A stretch of DNA of 5,852 nucleotides from UBA5216 sp963924885. Lineage in GTDB: Bacteria > Pseudomonadota > Gammaproteobacteria > Burkholderiales > SG8-41. Made by a program: the position numbers and the translations under genes. Where the stretch lies: positions 1 through 5,852 of the forward strand of contig CAWUUY010000480.1 of assembly GCA_963924885.1 (NCBI GenBank), given 5' to 3'. Under the pieces are notes generated by a model. That model made no database searches. It saw only the letters and a list, made by a program, of their open reading frames with translations, and was not told the origin of the DNA. Of the stretch, positions 1-5,414 are shown piece after piece. Within the stretch, counting starts at the first letter, position 1; every line of letters starts with the position of its first letter.

Positions 1-1169
1 TCGAGATGCGCTGAATGCGGCGGCTGGCCCTGCACGGCTTCGAGTTCGACCAGCGGCACAATGTTCATCACCGATACGTCGTGCATTTTGCTGTCGGTAA
101 AGTCGGACGCCACCACCGCGTGCCCGCGCAGCGCCAGCGCGATGCAAAATGGCAAGCTGAATTTGCCTTCGAGCGGTGTGCGCGGTGCCAGCTTGCCGGC
201 GGTAATGAGCGCGTTGGGATGCACCTTCGCTCGCACACGTTTGATCGCGCGCCCCGCGATTTTCGCGGCCAGTGCGCGGGCGGCCTGCGTGGAAGCCTGC
301 GTCGCGCGGCAACTGGCGTAGGGTTTGAAGCCGTTGGTGAGGATTTCCCAGCTTCGTTCAAAATTTAGCGGCAGCGGTTCGACCTCGTGATTCTGTATGA
401 ACACATCGAGCAGCGTGGCGCCGTGGGCTTGTTTCTGACGCGGGGTTTTATCCAGTTCGCCCAACTCATACAAATGCGTCGCCGCGACAAAACCATCCGC
501 CGCCAGTTGCGCGGCGAGGATGCCGTCCATCGCGGCCTTGCCCGCGTGAAGCGGCTTGCCGTGCGTGCCGAATGAGCCGACCAGCCCGCCTGCCGTAGTG
601 GCGGCCACGCCAAGCGCGTGGCTGATTTGTGTTTCGTTTAAACGCATCAGTACGCACGCTGCCGCTGCCGCCCCCGCGCGGCCCACTACCGAGGTCGGAT
701 GCAGGCCGCGCCGTTGCAGGCTGCGCCCGACGCCTGTCGTATAGCCGCCGCCGAGTTTGCACATCACCTCGTAGCCGGTGACAAACGCCGCCAGTGTAGT
801 TCGCTCGTCAATGTCGTGATGTTCTGCCAGCGCCAGCGCGGCAGACCAGCAGCAGGCGCTTGGGTGCCCCGCGCCACCGGGATGTGTGTCGTCGTAATCC
901 ATCGCGTGCGCCATGGTGCCGTTGGCGAGTGCGGCGAGCGCGGGCGTGGTTTGCGTGCCGATGAAGATGCGTGCGTTGCCCGCCGCGTTCCAGCGTTTGA
1001 TGGTGGCGCGCACCGGTTGCACCGGCGCATCGTTATGCGCGCCAACAGCGACACCCAGAAAATCCACCAACGCGCGCTTGGCGGCATCGATAATCTCGCC
1101 GGGAAATTTGCGCGTGGCGGCGCCAGCGATGTAATCGGCGAGTTGTTGATTACGCACAGCCTGCGCCAT
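1..1169 (-). CDS. MmgE/PrpD family protein, C-terminus cut by window edge
   Basis: The frame is open without a stop from an ATG at 1169 to the left edge: 389 residues of a family usually about 450-480 long, so the C-terminal part is outside. Family members are cytoplasmic and include 2-methylcitrate dehydratase, cis-aconitate decarboxylase and iminodisuccinate epimerase. Visible signatures: DYDDTH (91-96), GHPSA (101-105), a GLHPTS stretch followed by an Ala-rich helix (155-171), THGKPLHAGKAA (202-213), FKPYASCRAT (281-290) and EGKFSLPFC (334-342). Asp91, Thr95, His102, His157 and Lys205 fall at nearly the spacing I recall for the cis-aconitate decarboxylase active site, so it is probably an active enzyme; the substrate cannot be assigned. 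An in-frame stop at 1176-1178 rules out a start further upstream. No Shine-Dalgarno is visible before the ATG. It follows the dinB-like gene by 55 bp on the same strand. Confidence 0.93.
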   Translation of the reverse strand, partial: MAQAVRNQQLADYIAGAATRKFPGEIIDAAKRALVDFLGVAVGAHNDAPVQPVRATIKRWNAAGNARIFIGTQTTPALAALANGTMAHAMDYDDTHPGGAGHPSACCWSAALALAEHHDIDERTTLAAFVTGYEVMCKLGGGYTTGVGRSLQRRGLHPTSVVGRAGAAAAACVLMRLNETQISHALGVAATTAGGLVGSFGTHGKPLHAGKAAMDGILAAQLAADGFVAATHLYELGELDKTPRQKQAHGATLLDVFIQNHEVEPLPLNFERSWEILTNGFKPYASCRATQASTQAARALAAKIAGRAIKRVRAKVHPNALITAGKLAPRTPLEGKFSLPFCIALALRGHAVVASDFTDSKMHDVSVMNIVPLVELEAVQGQPPHSAHL

Positions 1170-1190
1170 GTAATATTACGTAACTATTTG

Positions 1191-1218
1191 TTTTTAATTG
1201 GTATTTTATGACCCTCAA
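1191..1218 (-). promoter_or_regulatory. Weak candidate promoter for the MmgE/PrpD gene
   Basis: On the minus strand, TTGAGG (1218-1213) and TAAAAA (1196-1191) are separated by 16 bp. Each matches the sigma70 -35/-10 consensus at four of six positions. The predicted start would leave an AT-rich leader of about 15 nt before the ATG at 1169. The gap is markedly more AT-rich than the surrounding genes, which favours a promoter, but chance matches are easy in such sequence. Read-through from dinB-like remains equally possible. Confidence 0.25.
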
Positions 1219-1224
1219 TCGCTC

Positions 1225-1737
1225 TCAGTAACTCTGCGGCGCCTCGCGCAGAAACACCGGCAGGTCGGTCACCGGCGGGCGACAGCCCGGCACGGCGTAC
1301 ATCATGTCGCCGACAAAGCCGCGGTGATACGCGGTGTGGTGATACAGATGCAGCAGCATCTCGGCTTGCGACATGCTGACCACGTTGCCGCCGATCAGCG
1401 TGATGGGCCGACGATCGGCGAGGGTTACGTCGGTTTGTTTGTCGCTCCATTGTTCGTACCATTGGTCGATGTCCTGCTGTTGTTTCCACCAGGCGTCCAG
1501 CGCGGGCGAGTCGGGCGAGTTGCGCGCGCTCATGCCGTGATCGCGGCATTCCAGGTGCGCCTGCCAGATGAGATCGATGATGTAAATATGATTCATCGTA
1601 TGCACCATGTTCTTGAACAGGCTCTTGCGCTCCTTCAAGGCCTCGCCGGGCGGCAGCGCGGCGAGGGCGTCGTGCCATACCTTGTTCGACCAGGTGTTGT
1701 AGCGCGTGAGCATGCGGGCGGTTTTGACGGGGATCAT
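1225..1737 (-). CDS. DinB-like putative metal-binding protein
   Basis: A 170-residue protein of the size and pattern of the DinB/YfiT-like four-helix-bundle superfamily, which also includes thiol-dependent maleylpyruvate isomerases and other thiol transferases. DinB here is the Bacillus damage-inducible protein, not DNA polymerase IV. Evidence is the family-like N-terminus (Arg-Tyr-Asn-Thr-Trp, residues 12-16), His50 in the helix MNHIYIIDLIW (48-58), and the C-terminal HHTAYHRG (133-140). His50, His134 and His138 form the expected metal-binding triad. No signal peptide or membrane segment is visible, so it should be cytoplasmic. The ATG at 1737 is supported by GGAGAA seven bases upstream. It lies between a Bug receptor gene and the MmgE/PrpD gene on the same strand, hinting at a metabolic rather than DNA-damage role, but the specific reaction is unknown. 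Confidence 0.88.
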   Translation of the reverse strand: MIPVKTARMLTRYNTWSNKVWHDALAALPPGEALKERKSLFKNMVHTMNHIYIIDLIWQAHLECRDHGMSARNSPDSPALDAWWKQQQDIDQWYEQWSDKQTDVTLADRRPITLIGGNVVSMSQAEMLLHLYHHTAYHRGFVGDMMYAVPGCRPPVTDLPVFLREAPQSY

Positions 1738-1748
1738 GGCGGGGTTCT

Positions 1749-1766
1749 CCGGTTGAAAGTAACCGG
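1749..1766 (-). promoter_or_regulatory. Perfect 6-bp hairpin abutting the dinB-like ribosome binding site
   Basis: CCGGTT (1749-1754) and AACCGG (1761-1766) form a perfect inverted repeat around a six-base loop. In the minus-strand transcript, the last two bases of the 3' arm (1749-1750) are the GG that begins the GGAGAA ribosome binding site (1750-1745) of the dinB-like gene. A TATGAT box (1773-1768, five of six matches to the -10 consensus) lies just upstream, but no acceptable -35 sits at the right distance. The hairpin could modulate translation if transcription comes from upstream. It may also be chance in GC-rich DNA. Confidence 0.3.
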
Positions 1767-1804
1767 CATCATAACGAATTTAGCCGGCCGGGTGAGCTCA
1801 AGGC

Positions 1805-1819
1805 GCGTACTACGTACGC
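1805..1819 (-). repeat. Short inverted repeat at the end of a Bug receptor gene
   Basis: GCGTAC (1805-1810) and GTACGC (1814-1819) pair perfectly around a three-base loop, touching the last base of the TAG stop (1821-1819) of the receptor gene. No T-run follows on the minus strand, so this is not a canonical Rho-independent terminator. It could slow 3' exonuclease decay of the receptor message, separating it from dinB-like, but there is no direct support. Confidence 0.25.
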
Positions 1820-2778
1820 TACTCGGCACGAATATTCGCCGCGCGCACGATCTCGGCGTAGCGCTTCATTTCGCCTTGCACGAAGGCGCGGAACTCCTCC
1901 GGTGAATTCGCCACCGGCTGAAAACTGACGGCCTCCATCAGCGCGCGCATTTTCGGCGCCTGCAAGGCTTTGCGCGCCTCGGTGTTGAGGCGCCGCACGA
2001 TGTCCATCGGCGTTTTGGCCGGGGCGAACCAGCCGTGCCAGGTGAAATCCACCACCATGTCGGCGATGCCCGATTCGGTGAAGGTGGGCACGTCGGGCGC
2101 CGCCGCCAGCCGTGTTTGCCCGGTGAAGCCGATGGCGCGCAGCCGGCCTGATTTGACATAGGGCATCGCCGACGGCGGCGGCACCAGCAGCATCTGCACC
2201 TCGCCGGTGATGAGGCCGGTATAGGTTTCGTTGCCGCCTTTGTACGGTACGTGCTGTAGCGGGATGCCGATACGTTGGCGGAACATTTCAGAGGCAAGAT
2301 GCAGCGTGTTGCCGGCGGGCGGCGAGCCGTACGACAGCGGTTTTGATTTTGCCAGGGCAATGAACTCCTTGACGCTGGCAACGCCCAGCGTGGGCGACAC
2401 CAGCAGCAGATAGCCGCCCGAATTGCCGATCTGGATTACCGGCATAAAATCGCGCAGCACGTCGTAGGGCAGATTTTTGTACACCAGCGGGTTGATCACA
2501 AAGGCGGGCGGTGTATGCAAGAGCGTATGCCCGTCGGGTGACGCCTTGGCGACGATTTCCGCGCCGATAATGCCGTTGGCGCCGGCGCGGTTATCGATGA
2601 TGACGTTTTTGCCGAGCTGTCCGTCAAGCTGGGCGGCGATGCCGCGCGCGATCACGTCCGGGCTGCCGCCGACGGCGAAAGGTATGACGATGCGTATTGG
2701 ACGATGGGGGAACGTCTGCGCGGCGGCTGTCGCTGCCGCGGCGAGTAACCCTGGAAACAACAACCCCATGATCCGCAT
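1819..2778 (-). CDS. Bug/TctC-family periplasmic solute receptor (receptor 1)
   Basis: A 319-residue tripartite tricarboxylate transporter receptor of normal family length. It has a hydrophobic signal peptide (residues 1 to about 20, Ala-rich, cleavage probably near AAA-QTFP). The mature part starts with the family pattern FPHRPIRIVIPFAVGG (23-38), then Asp41 in the ligand loop, IDNRAGANGIIG (61-72), KASPDGHTLL (78-87), LPYD (103-106) and VPYKGG (177-182). These proteins form a two-lobed periplasmic cleft that usually binds carboxylates. The frame stays open upstream to 3054, but that extension lies inside the cupin gene and has no family similarity. The ATG at 2778 has GGAG eight bases upstream and directly precedes the signal peptide; a second ATG at 2769 is less well placed. 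It follows the cupin gene by 32 bp, so the two are probably cotranscribed. Ligand unknown. Confidence 0.95.
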   Translation of the reverse strand: MRIMGLLFPGLLAAAATAAAQTFPHRPIRIVIPFAVGGSPDVIARGIAAQLDGQLGKNVIIDNRAGANGIIGAEIVAKASPDGHTLLHTPPAFVINPLVYKNLPYDVLRDFMPVIQIGNSGGYLLLVSPTLGVASVKEFIALAKSKPLSYGSPPAGNTLHLASEMFRQRIGIPLQHVPYKGGNETYTGLITGEVQMLLVPPPSAMPYVKSGRLRAIGFTGQTRLAAAPDVPTFTESGIADMVVDFTWHGWFAPAKTPMDIVRRLNTEARKALQAPKMRALMEAVSFQPVANSPEEFRAFVQGEMKRYAEIVRAANIRAE

Positions 2779-2786
2779 CGGCCTTG

Positions 2787-2790
2787 CTCC
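2787..2790 (-). promoter_or_regulatory. Ribosome binding site fixing the start of receptor 1
   Basis: GGAG on the minus strand lies eight bases before the ATG at 2778. It lies in the 32-bp gap after the cupin stop codon and supports this start over the much longer open frame reaching back to 3054. Confidence 0.7.
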
Positions 2791-2810
2791 GGGCGGCGTG
2801 TCTGCTCTAC

Positions 2811-3206
2811 TTACTCCAGCGGCTCGAACTTGCTCGGCCCCATGCCATAAAAATAGAGCACCGTGCCTTCTTCCTTCGTCAGGCCGAAGTGTCCTTGATT
2901 CGCCGGTTCGGTGAACCACGTGCCCGCCGTGTGGCGATGCAGCTTGGTTTCGTCGTATTTTTCGCCATAGCCGATGTAATGCACGCCTTCGATCACCATG
3001 GCGTAACGCGCATCGGGATGCTTGTGCGCGAGCGCCTGGCTGTGCGGCGGCCATTTGGTGGCGTAGATGTACGGCCCTGGCTTGTTCGGGTGCCCCAGCA
3101 GATAGGCGTTCTGGCGGCCGGAGTTATTGGTTTCCCATTTCATTTCCGATAGCGGTGTTAACTCGACGCCGGGCGGCAGTGCGGCGGGCTTGGTGTTTTG
3201 ATCCAC
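2811..3206 (-). CDS. Small single-domain cupin protein
   Basis: A 131-residue cytoplasmic beta-barrel cupin. The first motif is PPHSQALAHKHPDARYAMVIEG (53-74), with His61 and His63 as the H-x-H pair; the second is AGTWFTEPANQGHF (94-107), with His106. The linking GYGEKYDETKL (79-89) matches a cupin subgroup often seen in proteobacterial catabolic clusters. At the place where the classical first motif carries a metal-ligating Glu the sequence has Arg67/Tyr68, so metal binding may rest on three histidines or differ. There is no signal peptide. The start is GTG at 3206, preceded seven bases upstream by a strong AAGGAG. The gene sits 21 bp after receptor 2 and 32 bp before receptor 1, within one presumed operon. 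It could be an isomerase, a dioxygenase-like enzyme or a small-molecule-binding protein; the reaction is not predictable. Confidence 0.92.
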   Translation of the reverse strand: MDQNTKPAALPPGVELTPLSEMKWETNNSGRQNAYLLGHPNKPGPYIYATKWPPHSQALAHKHPDARYAMVIEGVHYIGYGEKYDETKLHRHTAGTWFTEPANQGHFGLTKEEGTVLYFYGMGPSKFEPLE

Positions 3207-3213
3207 GATGGCT

Positions 3214-3219
3214 CTCCTT
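3214..3219 (-). promoter_or_regulatory. Ribosome binding site fixing the GTG start of the cupin
   Basis: AAGGAG on the minus strand is seven bases upstream of the GTG at 3206. No in-frame ATG lies between this site and the GTG, so the non-ATG start is well supported. The site lies within the 21-bp gap after receptor 2. Confidence 0.75.
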
Positions 3220-3227
3220 GTCGTTGG

Positions 3228-4196
3228 TTACTGCGGCTCCATGCCGGCGGCCTTGGCCACCTTGCGGTAACGCTCGATTTCCCTCGGCAACAGATCGGCG
3301 AGTTGCTGCGGCGTGGCGATCCAGGCTTCCGCGCTTTCCTGTTCGAGAAATTTTTTCATCTCCGGACCCGCCAGCACTTTGTTGATGGCAGTGTTAAGCA
3401 AATTCAGGCGGTCGGCGGGGATGCCCGCCGGCGCGAAGATCGCCCACCACAATTCATATTCATAACCGGGCAGGCCCGATTGCGCGATGGCGGGCATGCC
3501 CGGCAGCAGCGGCGACGGCTTGGCGCCGCTCATGCCCAGCGCGCGCACGCGACCGGCGCGCAACTGCGGATTGACCGCGGCGGGGCTGGCAATCACCACT
3601 TCGACTTCGCCCGATGCCACCGCCGTCATAGCCAGCGAGATGCCTTTGTACGGCACGTGGATCATCTTGGTGCCGGCGGCGAGATCGAACAACGCGCCGG
3701 AAAAGTGATTGTTGCCGCCGATGCCCGATGAACCATAATTCAGTTTGCCCGGATTTTTTTTCGCAAGATCGACGAACTCGCGCACGGTTTTTACCGGCAG
3801 CGACGGATGCACCACCAGCACCAGCGCCGACTTGCCGATTCCCGCCACCGGCACGATGGCGCGCGCCGGATCAAACGGCAGCTTCGCGCGGATCGCCGCC
3901 GTGCCGGTGTACGACGACGTGTGGCCGAGCAACGTATGCCCGTCGGGTTCGACCTTGGTGATTTGCTCGGTGCCGATCATGCCGGAGGCGCCCGGACGAT
4001 TATCGATCACGATGTTGCGGCCCAGCGCTTCGGACAGACGCGCCATTACCGCGCGCGTCATCACGTCGATAGACCCGCCCGCCGCGTACGGCACCACGGC
4101 TTGCATATTGCGGGAGGGGAAGGATTGCGCGGCAGCCGTGCCGGCGATCATGCCGCAGGCTGTCATGGTGGATAGTATGTAAGTATTTGTTTTCAT
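3228..4196 (-). CDS. Bug/TctC-family periplasmic solute receptor (receptor 2)
   Basis: Taking the ATG at 4196, a 322-residue receptor with a signal peptide (Lys2, hydrophobic core to about residue 23, cleavage near TAAA-QSFP). Family marks: FPSR (26-29), VVPYAAGGSIDV (34-45) with Asp44 in the ligand loop, IDNRPGASGMIG (64-75), EPDGHTLL (83-90), NYGSSGIGGNNHF (153-165) and VPYKG (181-185). The strand after FPSR reads NMQAVV rather than the usual RPI-type sequence, a minor oddity. The frame is open to a GTG at 4244, but those 16 extra residues would put a polar stretch before the signal peptide, so the ATG at 4196 is preferred although it lacks a Shine-Dalgarno. It is the first gene of the minus-strand operon and divergent from receptor 3. 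It is clearly diverged from receptor 1, not a recent duplicate. Ligand unknown. Confidence 0.94.
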   Translation of the reverse strand: MKTNTYILSTMTACGMIAGTAAAQSFPSRNMQAVVPYAAGGSIDVMTRAVMARLSEALGRNIVIDNRPGASGMIGTEQITKVEPDGHTLLGHTSSYTGTAAIRAKLPFDPARAIVPVAGIGKSALVLVVHPSLPVKTVREFVDLAKKNPGKLNYGSSGIGGNNHFSGALFDLAAGTKMIHVPYKGISLAMTAVASGEVEVVIASPAAVNPQLRAGRVRALGMSGAKPSPLLPGMPAIAQSGLPGYEYELWWAIFAPAGIPADRLNLLNTAINKVLAGPEMKKFLEQESAEAWIATPQQLADLLPREIERYRKVAKAAGMEPQ

Positions 4197-4238
4197 TGAA
4201 TAATATTTATGGGTCTGCGTGAACAAAACGATGCGGCG

Positions 4239-4264
4239 ATACACGCCATTTTAACGGCTTGTAT
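4239..4264. promoter_or_regulatory. 26-bp inverted repeat, candidate operator of the divergent receptor genes
   Basis: ATACACGCC (4239-4247) and GGCTTGTAT (4256-4264) are inverted repeats pairing at eight of nine positions around an eight-base AT-rich centre (4248-4255). The dyad centre is close to the middle of the 121-bp gap between two divergent start codons, and its right arm overlaps the -35 region of the candidate plus-strand promoter. Size and placement fit a dimeric regulator such as a LysR- or GntR-type protein. No regulator gene is in the window, so the protein is unknown. Confidence 0.45.
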
Positions 4265-4278
4265 TGTGTCACCATAAT
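4251..4278 (+). promoter_or_regulatory. Candidate sigma70 promoter for receptor 3
   Basis: TTAACG (4251-4256, four of six matches) and CATAAT (4273-4278, five of six) are 16 bp apart. The predicted start near 4285 gives a leader of about 33 nt carrying the ribosome binding site. The -35 lies inside the inverted repeat at 4239-4264, so a bound regulator could block or recruit polymerase. A TAAAAT box on the minus strand (4253-4248) could serve receptor 2, but no good -35 accompanies it. Confidence 0.4.
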
Positions 4279-4305
4279 CGCTGTATGTGTTGGCCCGAAG
4301 CAGAT

Positions 4306-4310
4306 GGAGG
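4306..4310 (+). promoter_or_regulatory. Ribosome binding site fixing the start of receptor 3
   Basis: GGAGG lies seven bases before the ATG at 4318. It selects this start over an in-frame TTG at 4264 that would add 18 non-signal-like residues. Confidence 0.75.
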
Positions 4311-4317
4311 AATACCG

Positions 4318-5313
4318 ATGCGGCATTACCCCAAGCATAAAAGTCTCGTGGCGGCCTGCGCCCTGGTTGCTTGCGTCGGCGCGCAAGCGCAAGGCACATG
4401 GAAGCCCGATCGCCCGGTGGAAATCATCGTCACCTGTCAGCCCGGCTGCGGGCCGGACATTGCGGCGCGCACTTTTCAAAAAATTTGGCAGGACCACAAA
4501 ATCGTACAGGCGCCCACGGTGGTGGTGAACAAGGCCGGCGGCGGCGGCGCGGTGGCGTATTCGTACATTCAGCAAAAGCCCGGCGACGCGCACGCCATGG
4601 TGTTGTCGGGCGCGGGCGCGGTGGTGAATTCCATCAGGGGGCGCGGCGTCGGTTACAAAGACATCACGCCGGTGGCGATGATGGCGGCGGAGTATGTCGG
4701 TATCGCGGTCAAGCCGGAGTCGCCGTTCGGCAGCGGGCGCGCGTTGCTCGATGCGCTGAAAAAAGATGTCAATGCCGCTACCTTTGGTGTAGCCAACAGT
4801 CTGGGCAACGCCAATCATCAGGCAATCGCGCTGGCGCTCAAGATGGACGGCGTGCATCCGGCGAAAGCCAAAGTGGTGGTGTTTCAGTCGGGCGCCAACG
4901 CCATCACCGCGCTACTGGGCGGCCATGTGCAGGTCACGCCCGCGTCGGTCGGGCTGTGGGTGAATCCGGTCAAGGCGGGGCAGGTAAGGTTGATTGCCGT
5001 GACGTCACCCAAGCGCATGAGCGGTCAGTTCGCGGGTGTGCAGACCTGGCGCGAACAGGGCGCGGACGCAGTGGTGTCGGTGTGGCGCATGATCACCATG
5101 CCGCCCGGACTGACCCCGGCGCAACTGGCGTTCTGGCAGGACGCGCTGCGCAGGACCACTGAAACGCCGGAGTGGAAGCGTGATCTAGAAACGAATCACC
5201 AGACCGACGAATTCATGGCGGGCCGCGAGCTCGCGCAGGGACTGGACGCGCTGTATGCGCAACTCAAGGCCTTGCTGACGGATCTGGATCTGGCGAAGGG
5301 TGCCGCGAAGTAG
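4318..5313 (+). CDS. Divergent Bug/TctC-family periplasmic receptor (receptor 3)
   Basis: A 331-residue protein with a basic N-terminus (RHYPKHK, 2-8) and a hydrophobic signal segment ending near AQAQ (22-25). It belongs to a more distant branch of the Bug/TctC family. The fold signatures remain: strand PVEIIV (33-38), Pro-Gly loop with Asp47 and IAAR (48-51), VVVNKAGGGGAVAYSYI (68-84) replacing the usual DNR-GAGG motif, PGDAH (88-92), and FQSGANAITALLGGHV (189-204) where most relatives have VPYKGG. The ligand loop TCQPGCGPD carries Cys40 and Cys44, the only cysteines of the predicted mature protein. The signal segment also contains LVAC (16-19), a possible lipobox, so the protein could be secreted free or lipid-anchored. 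A strong ribosome binding site fixes the start. It is transcribed away from receptor 2 and followed after 101 bp by receptor 4. Ligand unknown. Confidence 0.92.
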   Translation: MRHYPKHKSLVAACALVACVGAQAQGTWKPDRPVEIIVTCQPGCGPDIAARTFQKIWQDHKIVQAPTVVVNKAGGGGAVAYSYIQQKPGDAHAMVLSGAGAVVNSIRGRGVGYKDITPVAMMAAEYVGIAVKPESPFGSGRALLDALKKDVNAATFGVANSLGNANHQAIALALKMDGVHPAKAKVVVFQSGANAITALLGGHVQVTPASVGLWVNPVKAGQVRLIAVTSPKRMSGQFAGVQTWREQGADAVVSVWRMITMPPGLTPAQLAFWQDALRRTTETPEWKRDLETNHQTDEFMAGRELAQGLDALYAQLKALLTDLDLAKGAAK

Positions 5314-5358
5314 CCACTTGCCGTGGGGCTCATGGCACTGTGGCATGATGCGCTTCGC

Positions 5359-5373
5359 TGGCGCGTGGCGCCA
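5359..5373 (+). repeat. Short inverted repeat between receptors 3 and 4
   Basis: TGGCGC (5359-5364) and GCGCCA (5368-5373) pair perfectly around the three-base loop GTG. It is followed by TGGTTTG rather than a run of T, so it is at best a weak terminator or a transcript-stabilising stem between two same-strand receptor genes. Confidence 0.3.
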
Positions 5374-5414
5374 TGGTTTGACAATTAGACGCCAGCATCA
5401 ACGGAGGAGTATTC

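Noticed and set aside
1225..1819. Rho-independent terminators between the minus-strand genes
   Set aside because: The short hairpins seen are not followed by T-runs on the minus strand, so no terminator can be called.
1198..1905. 235-residue plus-strand open frame covering dinB-like and the end of receptor 1
   Set aside because: It runs antisense across two supported genes and their gap, has no recognisable motif and is Arg/His/Val-rich. It is a shadow frame.
2779..3054. N-terminal extension of about 92 residues on receptor 1, from a start at 3054
   Set aside because: It overlaps most of the cupin gene in another frame, is Arg/His-rich and unlike the family, and would bury the signal peptide. 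The ATG at 2778 with its own GGAG explains the gene.
2524..3948. 16-base identical segment, CGTATGCCCGTCGGGT, at 2524-2539 and 3933-3948
   Set aside because: Both copies encode the conserved PDGHTLL region of paralogous receptors in the same frame. Shared codon choice explains the match without a mobile or regulatory repeat.
4207..4857. 216-residue minus-strand open frame opposite the start of receptor 3
   Set aside because: It is Arg/His-rich, resembles no family, and lies antisense to a strongly supported gene with signal peptide and family motifs. It is a typical shadow in GC-rich DNA.
5378..5383. Perfect TTGACA -35 box upstream of receptor 4
   Set aside because: At 16-18 bp spacing the -10 position falls on ACGGAG-like sequence that forms the ribosome binding site, and no TATAAT-like box is present. 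A promoter here is not supported.
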